A stretch of DNA of 64,000 nucleotides, taken from the NCBI GenBank assembly GCA_039566865.1, contig CM076949.1, positions 14,175,501 through 14,239,500 on the forward strand, read 5' to 3'. This DNA comes from Aurelia coerulea (Eukaryota; Cnidaria; Scyphozoa; Semaeostomeae; Ulmaridae). The notes under the pieces were generated by a model. It saw nothing but the letters and a program-made list of their open reading frames with translations. It had not been told where the DNA came from and made no database searches. A program made the translations under genes and the position numbers. This document shows, one piece after another, positions 10,714 to 22,533 of the stretch; position 1 is the first letter of the stretch, and every line of letters starts with the position of its first letter.

Positions 10714-11435
10714 CAGGGTGTCTCAGAAAAATTGTTCGACGTTTGATTAAATGTTGAAAAAGAACGATAAAAGGTACAGGCTCCTGGTTAGATATCCTTT
10801 TTTCTCAGATTTTAAATTAATTTTAGACGCCAAAATCTTGCAAATCCGCTAAGAATTCAAGGAATTACAAGCTTTTGAAGTTCAAATATGTGCGAAAACT
10901 GAAACCAGACGCCCCTAACTGACTTGTTTTCCAAAAATACGTTCTAAAATCGAGGTAAAAGAAGGCTGTCCAATGTTTTACCTCTCGTGGATATCAGAGC
11001 AAACCACAAAAGACTTCCAAAGTTATCTAATTCTGGTAACCGTTGCCAAAATTTACTTAAGACTGCAAGTATTTAAAAATGAAAACCTAATTAACGAGAG
11101 ATGGGGCAATTCTAAAATTGTGCTGAACAGGATATCTCTGAGCATCCATAACCTTGATTCAATGTTAAAGAAAGCTGGTTGATTGAAAGTGATTTTCAAA
11201 TGCCATTTGATTTGCTTTGAATAACCGAGATTCTACTTTCACTAAATAGCTTTCGCACAAACTTGAACTTCGAACGCTCGTAATTCCGTAAATATTTACC
11301 CGATTTGCTAGTTTCTGGTGTCTAAAATTAATTTCAAATCTCAGTAAGATGGTTATGTTAACAGGGAGCCCATTCATTATTTCGTTATTTTTTTATATTT
11401 AATCAAACGTGGAACAATTTTTTTAGGACATCCAG
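10714..11435. mobile_element. TA-flanked foldback MITE, 722 bp
   Basis: Ends are CAGGGTGTCTCAGAAAAATT on the left and a diverged inverse on the right (AATTTTTTTAGGACATCCAG), flanked by TA at 10712-10713 and 11436-11437. Inverted interior blocks include TTTTAAATTAATTTTAGAC near 10811 and its partner near 11325, so arms are long. No coding frame. Mariner-like by TSD and the CAGGGTG start. Confidence 0.7.
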
Positions 11436-11437
11436 TA

Positions 11438-11881
11438 CATAGTTTAATTTTCTTTAGTTTAGGCTTTCCTGGTTTTGCACAGGTCAATTTGTAAAACAGT
11501 TACGTAACCGAAATTAGTCACATAAGATGGAAGATAGGGATCGTCGACAATCGCAGACTGTCACCGTTTCCCTTACAATGGAATGGAGACCAGGCTTTGG
11601 AATCTCTGCTCCACAATTTATCATTACATCATGCTAGTGTCAAAACTGTTTGGAAATTCCTATGAAATTCGAATAATATAAAGTTAGTAAATGAATTGGC
11701 TAACATACCTACTATGCTTGCGAAAATGAAAATACCAATTGCATAGCAAATTATCATGTATGTGAACCTGTAAGGAAATGTATACGCAATTCATATTCTA
11801 AATGCAAAATTTTGTTTCAGGCAGTTGGTTGTATTTTTGTATATTTACATTTTTTTTAAAGTTGAATGTGTTTGTGTATGG
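11438..11881. other. No recognisable feature
   Basis: AT-rich sequence between two inverted-repeat elements. I see no coding frame, TIR or RNA gene here. Confidence 0.5.
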
Positions 11882-12098
11882 ACTTGCTCCAAGTATCACT
11901 CTTGATCAATAAATACGGAAGGGGAAGGAGGAAAGGGGGGAGGACACAGGGGAAGAAGAAATAAAGTGAAGAGAAAGGGGAAGGAGAGCTCCTTTCTTTT
12001 TCTTTTCTTCCATTTCTTTCTTCCTTTCCCCGTGTCCTCCCCCCTTTCCTCCTTTCCCCTCCCGTATTTATTGATCAAGAGCGAGACTTTGAGCAAGT
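11882..12098. mobile_element. Hairpin MITE, purine/pyrimidine arms
   Basis: The left arm, ACTTGCTCC then CTTGATCAATAAATACGG, recurs inverted at the right end (CCGTATTTATTGATCAAG, then GAGCAAGT). The interior is a G/A-rich arm facing a C/T-rich arm, so almost the full 217 bp can pair. No coding capacity. Confidence 0.75.
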
Positions 12099-12407
12099 GC
12101 AGTTTGTGTAATGAATGAAAACATTTCCAGCTATACTTAATATCAAATTCATGCAAAGGACACTGTTTCACTCACTGTTGCCAAATTTTTGCCTGATTTC
12201 TCTAACGATGTTGGACAATTTCAATTGTATTCTCGATATCTTTTATCAAATTAAATAAAGGAGTCTTTATGCAACGTGTTCTTCATTAAATATAAAATTT
12301 TGCCTCAAAGAATTCAAAGGAAGATGGACTACTTAAAAGCATTAGTAGATTGATAGAATCGGAGTCTACTGTGACCTTATGTGTCTACTCCATTGAACCC
12401 TAATCCT

Positions 12408-12520
12408 TCATCATGATCATCATCATCATCATTAATTTATTTACAAAGTAGGCTGAAACAAAACCATAGCTAAAATTACAGCTAATTAAGGCCTACTATA
12501 GGCCTACTTACCGGGTAATT
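12408..12520 (-). mobile_element. 3' end fragment of LINE B family
   Basis: Read on the minus strand, a GGCCTAC and ACTTTGTAAATAAATTAAT block is followed by (ATG)n. This matches the 3' end of LINE B at 49350-49397 (GGCCTACTTTAAATAAATTG then ATA repeats). The short repeated tail marks the LINE 3' terminus. Confidence 0.45.
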
Positions 12521-12539
12521 TTCACTTAACATAGCTGGA

Positions 12540-12760
12540 GAAGGGTGTTTTCCACCCCTCCCTCTATAAATAGCCGTACACTTACAGAAATAAGTTGGTT
12601 TTGAGAAGTACTTTATTGTACCCTAGGGTATTTGAAGGCCAAGAGGTATTCTAGTGTATTCTAAAGTACCCTATAGGGTATTCTAGAAATTCAGGTCAAA
12701 AAGGTACTTAAAAGCACCCTTGCGACTGCAAATATCACGTGACTTACGCAAAGCGCTCGA
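12540..12760. other. Element-end remnant and diverged GTACC motifs
   Basis: 12540-12585 resembles the left end of the TTAA element at 55.6 kb (GTGTTTTCCACCCC then CTATAAATAG). 12598-12722 holds scattered GTACCCTAGGGTA-like motifs that recall the minisatellite at 17.5-19.3 kb. Confidence 0.35.
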
Positions 12761-12762
12761 AA

Positions 12763-13111
12763 ATGGAATCAATTCGCGTTCTTTTCTTCTCTTTGCAACG
12801 GTTGAATATTGAAGTTTTTGTTGCTGTGGCGAAGGTTTGGAGGAAAGAAAAGAAAGAAGCAGTTACAGTATTGTGGAAAAGGTAAGATTTAATGAATTTA
12901 TGTCAACCGAATAACAAAATATGATAAAGGAGTATGATGATGAAGTCTATTTGAACGGAATTGTTTTATTAACTTTATCTGAAATAGGGAGAAAGTCTCG
13001 AGAAGGTTAGCTACGGGTCTTTCGAGACTAGTGGGCAAAATTCATCTTTGTGAAATTTTTACCTTGGGTTTTGGTTTATGTCCTGTCTCTTTCAAAACAT
13101 TATCTGGCTGA
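12763..13111 (+). CDS. Putative two-exon small gene of unknown function
   Basis: Exon 1 (12763-12881) starts at an ATG in good context (A at -3, G at +4). It encodes 39 residues beginning MESIRVLFFSLQRLNIEVFV and ends at the donor AG|GTAAGA. The next good acceptor, TCTGAAATAG, ends at 12987. Joining there keeps the frame: the split AG+G codon is completed and 40 more residues follow (SRRLATGLSRLVGKIHLCEI within) before TGA at 13109-13111. The product would be about 80 residues, hydrophobic at the N-terminus and basic in the middle. I recognise no family. The support is structural only. It could also be the first exon of a longer gene, or chance. Confidence 0.3.
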
Positions 13112-15822
13112 AGAGACATCGACAGTTGACCGAATGCTATTGCCAGGATCTCGGGTACATAACATAGACCTAAGGCAGCAAGAAACACTTCTAATTCGTG
13201 CGTTTTTTGTCTTGGAAATAGTATTCTCGACCTGCTTCTTTGCATTGTCAAGGATATTCAATGATGACACTGCAATCTTGCCTTTCCTAGTTTTTAATTT
13301 CTTGAATCAACATTAGGCGAGCCTGCCTAGCATTTCCTACAAGCAATGTTTTGATAAGAAACTATTTCGAAGAAGAGATTTTGCAGATCTGCAGATATGA
13401 TGGATGGGCTGAAAGGTTGACAAACTTTTATATTTTCCCCTGAGTTCTAGACTAGATCCAAATTTAGTTCTGAGAAGCAAGTTTTTCTGAATTTTTTCGA
13501 GAATTTTTTAGTATCTTTCTATTCACATCTAATTCATGTTTGGTAATAATGTCTTTTGGATCCAAGAATCTTCCAAGGACTTTGTAGCAAATGTATTTCT
13601 GAGAATGCTATTTTCCTCAACTTTCTTGCTAGGTTTTGCACCTGTGGTGATGTTATGGCTATTGAATTTATCTTGCTGTTTTCAAGAAACTGACAGTGAC
13701 AGACTATCTAGAGTTGGTGAGGCAGAAATCAAAAGCACCACATGACAAGCAGAAAGATGGCACATGACAATCACATGAAAATAGCAAAATATCGTTCTGT
13801 GTTTTGAAAATTGGAACAAAGCAATTGCACTCCTGAGGATAAACTAGCTTTTCACGAAACTTAAAGCGAAGACAAGACTGTTAGATTTTCTCAACAGAAC
13901 TCTGAGTATTATCGATATATTAAAAACGTAGGAGTTGTGGTCAGAGAGGTATGAAAGGCTGGACTGATGATATGAAATTGTAGAATGTAATGATAGGGTG
14001 AAATGAAGGGATGAAACTGTAAGACAGAATGACGAAACTGAATGATAAATGGAGTGTTCAATGGAAAGTGGAAAATGAATGATCGAGAAGAATGGATAAG
14101 AGAAACAATTTTTGAAAGGAGCTCAAACATTCCAGCAACAGTTTTGTCTTCATTAAAATCATTTTCTCTTTTTTCTTGTACAGTAAAGTGCCGCCGTTAA
14201 GAAACCATTTTACTGGAGAATGGGGTCATTCTGGGAGAACAATAGGAGATTAAAATAATTTTCTTGAAGGCCGTACTTTACTTTCCTGTATTGTATTGTA
14301 TTACTTAGATGGTACCTGGGCAAGGATCACTTAAGTAAGTGTCCAGGTCATAAAACTTCATTGTGAAAGAATTTAATGAAACCAATAAGAAACCGTCAAG
14401 AAACTTTGAGTACATTAAAAAAGGCGCGAAAAACAATTTATTGTTCCAAATTTCTTCTGGTTGAAAGTTAAAATATTTTGTTCTTCATTCAAGAACTTTG
14501 TTCGGGCTAATATCAATGATAGGTTCTTGCTTTTAACACTGAGTTTACATCTTCACTTTAGGTAGATTTAAACTGCAAAGGAGGAAATAGCATTCTTTGC
14601 TGAAAGGGAAATGACGCCTGAATCTACGCTGGGTACACTCTTTTTTATAAGAATACCCTATACTTTGTCCAGCCTCGATATTCTTAAGAAATTTTCTTTT
14701 TGAGCCTGAAAGTATTCTTATTTTTTTCAAAGCTTCCAAAGGAAATAGCCGCCCCGAAGAGAAACTTAGCTTTTGAAAAATGAGATACAGTGTGTCAGTC
14801 GTGCGATTCTCTAGATATTCTTATAATGTACTAAAAATAGAATCTTGACCATTTAAAGCTAAGGGGCGAATCACTCTGTCAAAATATCGTACAGCTTTGC
14901 TAAAATGCCGGTCAAAATCCTTTTTCCAACATAAATCCATAAAAAATCCCTTAAAATCCTTTTCGGAAGAATAATACACCCCTCGGTAATAATAAATTTA
15001 TGAAGTAGCATCCCAAGGAGATTTTCGAGTGAATTCCTTTTCTTGGCTCAGAATGCCTCTCTTCATCCCATATCTACCAGACAAAAATTTGAAACTTCAG
15101 AGGGAATGTAAGCAAAAACGTGGCTCAAGCCACTTTGCGGTCAAAGTCTAGCCAATCAGATATCAAAATTTCATGTTGACGTAAATTACCCAAATATGGC
15201 AAGGCACGTGTAACGGCCTGTTGTTTTGGTAATGTTATTTTTGTCAAAAGCTTGTATATGCATAGATTTCCTTTAAACTTAAGCAAGATTTATGCGAAGT
15301 GTAGGTTGTCATAGGTCCTATCGTTGAGTAGATATTTTGATAAAAGCCTCAAAGCACACGCTGAACAGTAATTGCAAGCAACCTTTACTATTGATGCAAA
15401 GTTGCCCCTTGTTCACCATCAGTGTCTTCACTCTCGATCGTAATTATTTCTTTTACTAAGTTTACAAACACGGAGGGATTCAATTGTAGGGATCTCCATC
15501 ATTCGAAAATTAAAATCAAATACACAAACTCTCATATTTTGCAAAAGGGGCCTTTTCCAGCAAAAAGGGACCCTATTTTCAAAATCACGAGGGAAGACAT
15601 TGCTTTTATGACTGCAGTAATGTTAATTTTTTGCCAAGATAGAACCAGAGATGGCGCCACGGAAGAAATGCTAGCGGGCAAATACTGTCAGAGTGCCGAC
15701 AGTGAGCGAAGCGAGAAAATATTTATGAAACCACGCCTTTCAAGTTCCATTCAAGTTCACTGAGATGGCACTATTTTCAAAATTTTAAGTGCCAATGGGG
15801 GGATTGATGAAGTTGTGGGGGC
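13112..15822. other. Unassigned AT-rich region
   Basis: Apart from short frames with no recognisable domain, I see no feature. 13960-14100 contains irregular repeats around AATGA and GAAATGAA. A 113-codon plus-strand frame at 15422-15763 lacks any family signal and its composition is not gene-like, so it is not called. Confidence 0.4.
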
Positions 15823-16272
15823 TTTTTTTTTTTTTTTTTTTTATATTCAATATAAAAATTTACAACAAAATTACCTAAACAATACCTACAATCTACTATA
15901 CCACACTACAAGGACGGGGACCAGGAGGAGCAAAATGTCATGTCTACCCCCTGGAATTAATATAAACTAAAATACAACTACTACAAACTACTATACATAC
16001 GCTACAACTAATACAAATAGAAATGCTAATTATAAAACATTTTACAAATAAATATTTGAGCCGGTCTCACATTAGATGTCAGGCCAAATATAATAGTGAA
16101 CAATCGGAACGCCGGCCGAGAAAACAACAACGACAACAACCGTCCCCGTCACTGCTCCCCACCCAAGGTCCCCATGGCTCGAGACACCGCTATCGGGTCT
16201 GGATTTCTTCTGCCCCCGTGCCCCCCAGGCGCCATCCCTGGATAGAGCCAACGCTCGTGCAGCAGAATACAT
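15823..16272 (-). mobile_element. 3' end of a poly(A) retroelement
   Basis: A run of 20 T at 15823-15842 is the poly(A) tail of a minus-strand insertion. Upstream, 16272-16155 is unusually GC-rich. In one frame it gives a plausible C-terminus, MAPGGHGGRRNPDPIAVSR, ending at a stop, followed by a 3' UTR. The last bases before the tail (TGTAAATTTTTATATTGAAT) resemble the 3' end of LINE A at 51.38 kb. Confidence 0.5.
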
Positions 16273-16273
16273 C

Positions 16274-16470
16274 CAATCGATTTCTAAATCCCAAGTCAGT
16301 ACGAAAAACTCGTTGACAAAATATTAAGAAACTCACATTTTGCTCTGAACACAGGAATGACGCGAATGTGTAAAAAATCCAGAGGCAAAGGAAAAGCTTT
16401 TTGCAAACATTTTAAGTCATAACTCTTCAAAAACTTTATCGTAACATATCGAGTTGAATAGCACACCCGG
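16274..16470. mobile_element. Diverged end of the TA foldback family
   Basis: Blocks CGATTTCTAAATCCCAAGTC, ATTAAGAAACTC, AAGTCATAA and CTCTTCAAAA, followed by CACCCGGTA, parallel the right arm of the element at 3858-5726 in the same order. Only this arm is present. Confidence 0.5.
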
Positions 16471-16614
16471 TAAATGAACATTTTCTCGGTGCTGGAGTTT
16501 CTTATTTTTTTGGCGATCTGAGTGTCGAGTTTCTTAAAAGCGGTTTCTTTTAAAAATACTTGCAATCAAAATATGCAGGCGTACCAATATTCAGTCATTT
16601 GGAAGCAAGTTCAG

Positions 16615-17455
16615 TTATGGTTATTTGTGTCACTTTCGATGCCAGTTGGACCACTTTGGTGACAATATTTTGAAAAACCTTGTTCATATTCGTAATGAGC
16701 ATGTTTGAAAAAGGCTCGTTACTAATCTTAAGATAATTCCATGCCATTTAAATTTTTGGTCATTTATGCCACTTTTTGTGCCATTTGGACAATTTTGGTG
16801 ACAATATCTTCAAAATCTTTGTTAATATTCGTAATCAGCATTTTTCAAATAGGCTCTTTACTAATTTTGAGTTAATTCTACGCAATTTAAAGTTTTGGTC
16901 ATTTGTGCCACTTTGTGTGCCATTTGTACCATTTTGGTGACAATATCTTCAAAATGTTTGTTCATATTCGTAATCAGCATGTTTGAAATAGGTTCGTTAC
17001 TAATCTTAAGATAATTCCATGCCATTTAAATTTTTGGTCATTTGTGCCACTTTTTGTGCCATTTGGACAATTTTGGGGACAATATTTTAAAAATATTTGT
17101 TCATATTCGTAATCAGCATGTTTGAAATAGGCTGTTTACCAATTTTGAGGCAATTCTAAGCAATCTAAATTTTTGGTCATTTGTGCCACTTTGTGTGCCA
17201 TTTGTACCATTTTGGGGACAACATTTTCAAAAGCTTTGTTCATATTCGTAATCAGCATGTCTGAAATAGGCTCGTTACTAATTTTGAGTTAATTCTACGC
17301 AATTTAAAATTTCAATCATTTGTGCCATTTAGTGTCCCATTTGGACCACTTTGATGACAACATTTTCAAAATCTTTATTCATATTCGTAATCAGCATGTT
17401 TGAAATAGGCTGTGTACCAATTTTGAACCAATTTGACGAAATTTCAATTTTTAGA
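16615..17455. repeat. About 139-bp tandem repeat, six diverged copies
   Basis: The block GGTCATTTGTGCCACTTT recurs at 16759, 16897, 17036, 17175 and about 17314, with an earlier diverged copy near 16620. Spacing is 138-139 bp. Each unit also holds TTTTGGTGACAATAT and ATTCGTAATCAGCATGTTTG. Copies differ by point changes, so the array is old. Frames are broken. Confidence 0.85.
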
Positions 17456-17489
17456 TCAATTTTTGTTGGTGGGACCCCAACTGGAACAC

Positions 17490-19290
17490 AAAGGGGTACT
17501 CTCATCTCAAGTACCTTTAGAGTTGCCGCGAAATACCTTTAGTAGTACTCTGAAGTACCTTTGGAGGAATTTGAAGTACCTTTAGGGGTACTCTCAAGTA
17601 CCTTTAGAGTTAATGTGAAATACCTTTAGTAGTACTCTGAAGTACCTTTGGAGGAATTTGAAGTACATTTAGGGGTACTGTCAAGTACCTTTAGAGTTAC
17701 TGTGAAATACCTTTAGTAGTACTCTGCAGTACCTTTGGAGGAATTTGAAGTACCTTTAGGGGTACTCTCAAGTACCTTTAGAGTTGCCGCGAAATACCTT
17801 TAGTAGTACTCTGAAGTACCTTCAGGGGTGCTTTGAAGTACCTTTAGGGGTTCACTAAAGTACCTTTAGAGTTGCTGTGAAATGCCTTTAGTAGTACTCT
17901 GAAGTACCTTCAGGGGTTCTTTGAAGTACCTTTAGTAGTACTCTGAAATACCTTCAGGGGTTCTTTGAAGTACCTTTAGGAATACTATGAAGTACCCTTT
18001 GGGAGTTCTCTGAAGTACCTTTAGGGGTTCTCTGAAGTACCTTTAGTAGTACTCTGAAAGGAATACTCTCAAGTACCTTTAGGGGCTCTGTGAAGTACCT
18101 TTAGAGTTACTGTGAAATACCTTTAGTAGTACTCTGAAGTACCTTTGGAGGAATTCGAAGTACCTTTAGGGGTACTCTCAAGTACCTTTAGAGTTACTGT
18201 GAAATACCTTTAGTAGTACTCTGAAGTACCTTTGTAGGAATTTGAAGTACCTTTAGGGGTACTGTCAAGTACATTTAGAGTTACTGTGAAATACCTTTAG
18301 TAGTACTCTGAAGTACCTTTGGAGGAATTTGAAGTACCTTTAGGGGTACTCTCAAGTACCTTTAGAGTTGCCGCGAAATACCTTTAGTAGTACTCTGAAG
18401 TTACCTTTGGAGGGATTTGAAGTACCTTTAGGGGTACCCTCAAATACCTTTAGAGTTGCTGTGAAATACCTTTAGTAGTACTCTGAAGTACCTTTAGGGG
18501 TTCTCTGAAGTACCTTTAGTAGTACTCTGAAAGGAATACTCTCAAGTACCTTTAGGGGCTCTGTGAAGTACCTTTAGAGTTACTGTGAAATACCTTTAGT
18601 AGTACTCTGAAGTACCTTTGTAGGAATTTGAAGTACCTTTAGGGGTACTGTCAAGTACCTTTAGAGTTACTGTGAAATACCTTTAGTAGTACTCTGAAGT
18701 ACCTTTGGAGGAATTTGAAGTACCTTTAGGGGTACTCTCAAGTACCTTTAGAGTTGCCGCGAAATACCTTTAGTAGTACTCTGAAGTTACCTTTGGAGGG
18801 ATTTGAAGTACCTTTAGGGGTACCCTCAAATACCTTTAGAGTTGCTGTGAAATACCTTTAGTAGTACTCTGAAGTACCTTCAGGGGTTCTTTGAATTACC
18901 TTTAGGGGTTCACTAAAGTACCTTTAGAGTTGCTGTGAAATGCCTTTAGTAGTACTCTGAAGTACCTTCAGGGGTTCTTTGAAGTACCTTTAGTAGTACT
19001 CTGAAATACCTTCAGGGGTTCTTTGAAGTACCTTTAGGAATACTATGAAGTACCTTTTGGGAGTTCTCTGAAGTACCTTTAGTAGTACTCTGAAAGGAGT
19101 ACTCTCAAGTACCTTTAGGGGCTCTCTGAAGTACCTTTAAGGGTTCTCTGAAGTACCTTTAGTAGCACTCTGAAAGGAATACTCTCAAGTACCTTTAGGG
19201 GTTCTCTGAAGTACCTTTAAGGGTTCTCTGAAGTACCTTTAGTAGTGCTCTGAAAGGAATACTCTCAAGTACCTTTATGGGCTCTCTTTT
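17490..19290. repeat. Minisatellite of about 22-bp GAAGTACCTTTAG units with higher-order structure
   Basis: About 80 monomers of 21-23 bp share the core AAGTACCTTTAG. Variants occur in a fixed order: an AGAGTTACTGT type, a TAGTAGTACTCT type, a GGAGGAATTT type and an AGGGGTACTCTC type, forming higher-order units of about 87 bp. Long blocks of several hundred bases are nearly repeated (compare 18,060-18,470 with 18,530-18,890), which indicates later segmental duplication. No open frame spans it. Confidence 0.9.
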
Positions 19291-20180
19291 TTAGCTAAAT
19301 TAGCCCCTCCTCAGAACTTAGAATTGACACGGGCTAGAAAGACATCAAAAATCGTCAAAGGCATCGAACTTTCAGAAAAATTTGATTTTTGAATGAATTA
19401 TGATATTTGTTATCTATTATATATTATTACATTTATTTGTAAACTATATTTATCAAAGCGTAAATTCATTAGATATATGACGTCATAAATGACGTCATAT
19501 GAAAGAAAAACAAATAATTAGGTTGTTTCCATATTGTGCTATTGATCTATGATTGCACTGAAAATATCACCAATTCATCTTACTTCTGTTAAGAATTATC
19601 TTAGTTTGAAATTATAGTCCTAAGGTGCAATATGCATTTGATATCTCATTGAAAATTGGATGAAAGATGCAAAATAAAATAGTTAGGTACAGACACAATA
19701 AAGAATTTGCCTAGAAATGAGCAAGAAAGTTCCTAGAAAAAACTGGTAGGGGGGCTTCTTTAGCCTCCCCCGGTCCAGATAGGTTTAAGATGTCCATTTT
19801 CAAAAGATGCTAATAACCTGTTTGTTTTAAAGGAATTTAATCAACATAAGACGTGTAACCTATCTGGTAAGGTGTAATCTATCTGTCAGAATTTGCTGAC
19901 TCATTGTTCTAGGTGGCGCGTCTGATTGGCAACGCTCATGTGAAATGAAACTGATCACTTGAAACGAAAAAATTAAAAAGTCCAACAAACTAAAAGGAGA
20001 ATTTTTTGGGCAAAGGTGAACTTTTAAAATCAGTCTTCCTGTCCATCAATTTGCGACAAAAAGAAGTTTTCTTACCTACCTCCTAAACATCAATTTAGCC
20101 ATTTTCAGTTTCAACTGCAAAGTATTAACAAATTATATTATTATGAAAGTTCAATAGATAACTTGGCAGAAATCAAGTTG
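19291..20180. other. Unassigned, with one element-end remnant
   Basis: 19745-19795 reads GGGGGGCTTCTTTAGCCTCC then CCGGTCCAGATAGGTTTAA. This resembles the right end of the TTAA family at 61.9-63.1 kb. The rest is AT-rich with no coding signal. Confidence 0.35.
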
Positions 20181-20184
20181 ATGC

Positions 20185-20580
20185 TTTTTCAAAATCTCCC
20201 AGGAAATCTTGTCGTTAATCCCGATATTTGAGCCTCCCCCTGCTGGCGATCCCCTCTGATCCTCTCCCGCGTCCCCGGCGCCGTGTGGGCCTTCACAGAC
20301 AATAGTCTATTTCTGGTTTGGGATGTTGGTGGGTTAGATCTCTAAATTACTTGATTGAAATCTTTGAGCAATGATTGTATGTTACCAGTTGATACTTTTC
20401 AAAATCTCCCAGGAAATACAGTCGTCAATCCCGATATTTAAGCTCCCTCGCCACCCCCTCTCCAGCGTTCCTGACACCATGTTCACTGACAATAGTCTAA
20501 ATCTGATTTGGAATGTTGATGGATTAGGTTTCTAAATTACTTGATTGAAATCTTTGAACAATGATTTGTATGTATGCATA
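20185..20580. repeat. Two-copy tandem duplication, about 208 bp
   Basis: CAAAATCTCCCAGGAAAT begins a block near 20190 and again near 20399. Both copies continue with CCCGATATTT, ACAATAGTCTA and TCTAAATTACTTGATTGAAA. Copies differ by scattered substitutions and small indels. Confidence 0.8.
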
Positions 20581-20699
20581 CAAAAGCAGGAAAAATGCTT
20601 TGAATTTCAGATATCGAAACAAAAGGTGGACATACACAGGAATTTCCTTCATCGCATATATATGAAGATTCTAATTCAAATATAAATTGTTGTGTTAAA

Positions 20700-20830
20700 C
20701 TCATTTTGGAAGAAAATGACAGAAGTTGAAGACGTCACAACTGCAATCTGTGTTTTTCCGCCAAAAATTGATAATAAACGGTTCATAATATTTTAAAAGA
20801 ATTGTTTAACGTAATTCTATGTATTTTTAA
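20700..20830. mobile_element. Fragment of the TTAA family of 55.6-56.6 kb
   Basis: The order GAAAATGACA, GACGTCA, then TGTTTTTCCGCCAAAAATTG matches 56,065-56,190 (GAAAATGACA, GACGTCA, TTTTTCTGCCAAAAATCG). Only this internal part is present. Confidence 0.45.
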
Positions 20831-20884
20831 TTTAATTTCATTTAATTATATAATATAATTTCATTTCATTTTATAATATTTATA

Positions 20885-22258
20885 CAGGGTAAGTATTCAA
20901 CGTATAATACAAAAATTGATTTACAAACTGCCCTGTTAAAAGAAAGAAAAAAAGCAACTTACAATATCAAGATAAAAGCTAATATATAGGTATCAAAAGT
21001 CAAAAGGAAAAGTGTGATTATGTACAGGATCTGGCATTTTTCAATGACGATTTGAATTGTGAGAAAGTACTGGCCATCTTATTTTCTCTTTTTAATTTGT
21101 TCCAAAGTTTGGCCCCTCTATATGAGAAGCATTTTTGGCCACATGCGGTTTTTAGCAATGGTACATAAAGGTCTGTGCAGGTATTACGAAGCTGTCTAGT
21201 ACTGGTTTCTGATAACCTTTGAAACAGTCCTGTAAGATAATCAGGCGCTTCATGGTTGATAGACCTATAGACCAGTTTCAAGGTTTCTGTTTCAATGAGA
21301 TCGTTGACCGTTGGCCACCCTAATTGCCTGATGATAGGAGCTGCAGACGATCTATAGGGGCTGTTTGTCAAGATCCTAGCTGCACGATTTTGGAGCTTCT
21401 GAAGCTTGTTGAGTGTTGTGTTGCCACAAACACCCCATACTGGGCAACAGAAACGGAAGTAAGGCTCAACCATACTTTTGTACATGGTCTGCAATATGCT
21501 TAAAGGGAGATACTGTTTAGCATGGCGTATCATACCTAATGCCCTTGACATCTTTTTTATCATTTCGGCTATGTGAACATCCCAACTCAGATATTGGTCC
21601 ACATGTACCCTTAAGTATTTTGTGTGCTCTATCATCGAAATGTCATCATCGCGAATAACAAGTGCCGGCTTTATAGCTGATGTTTGTTGAATATCCTTAA
21701 CCTTTTTGCGACTTCCAATCACCATGCTGTTTGTTTTTGCAACGTTAAGTGACAGCTTATTTCCTGCAAGCCATGTGTTTAGACATTCAAGGTCCTCATT
21801 AACCTTTTAATTTATTGTGGGAATACTATTCGAGGAGAAGGATAAGCTGGTGTCATCTGCATACATATTAACTTGTGAGTGCTTAATAAATAGGGGGAGA
21901 TCATTTATTTAGATGATGAAAAGTAGAGGCCCTAAGCATGATCCCTGTGGGACTCCACAAGTTACTTCTCCCGTTTACCTTACAGCATTTTTTCCTGTTT
22001 GAAAGGTATGATTGAAACCAGCGTAGTTCTTTGCCTGCAACTCCATTTATTTGTAGCTTATTCATTAGGATTTCGTGGTTCACCGTGTCGAAAGCTTTCT
22101 TCAGGTCTATAAATGTGACCGAGGTATATGTTCCGTTTTCGATATTCAAATACCAGTCGTTTGTACACTTTAATAGGCATGTCAAGACTGAATGTAACAA
22201 TCTTAAGCTAGATTGCTGTGAGTACAAAAGACGATTTGACACCAAAAAGTTATAATAC
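20885..22258 (-). pseudogene. LINE RT (CR1/L2-like), 5'-truncated, with 3' UTR
   Basis: Read leftward from 22258: LLHSVLTCLLKC, then YTSVTFIDLKKAFDTVNHEI (catalytic D) and ELRWFQSYLSNRKKCCKVNG. A frameshift near 21960 follows. Then come a YADDTSL motif near 21865 in a shifted frame and NKLSLNVAKT. Finally a long frame, 21725-21018, holds SMVEPYFRFCCPVWGVCG, LQNRAARILTNSPY and the tail FSYRGAKLWNKL. The stop is at 21018 and the probable 3' UTR reaches about 20885. Endonuclease and ORF1 are absent. The same lineage is seen at 53.5-54.6 kb and as a fragment at 10553. Confidence 0.8.
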
Positions 22259-22287
22259 TGGTCATAACCAAGCTTCTCAAATTACCT

Positions 22288-22533
22288 ACAATCTTGGCCA
22301 AATTACTTGGGACAAATCATAAAATTGCACTACTTCGGTCTTTGATTACGTGCCCCCCGCTCCCCCCTTCTCAAAGTTGCTTGAATCAAACGCCTTTCGA
22401 CCTTCTCAACATTGAATTAGGGGGAAGGGGGGATTAGGAGACTCTAAACGTATGTTTTCTCCTCGATATTTTAGGAAACATCATGAAGACACTGAAATTT
22501 GCCTGCGTCCCAGCTTCTTTTGGCCAGGATTGT
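22288..22533. mobile_element. ACAATCYTGG MITE, copy 1
   Basis: The 246-bp element begins ACAATCTTGGCCAAA and ends TTTTGGCCAGGATTGT. It is flanked by CT on both sides (2-bp target duplication). The interior has a C-run/G-run pair (CCCCCCGCTCCCCCC and GGGGGAAGGGGGGA). It is almost identical to 28725-28970 and shares terminal sequence with the spacers of the 35-45 kb array. Confidence 0.8.

Noticed and set aside
15422..15763. 113-codon plus-strand frame
   Set aside because: No recognisable domain, no splice or start support, and residue composition typical of random AT-rich sequence.
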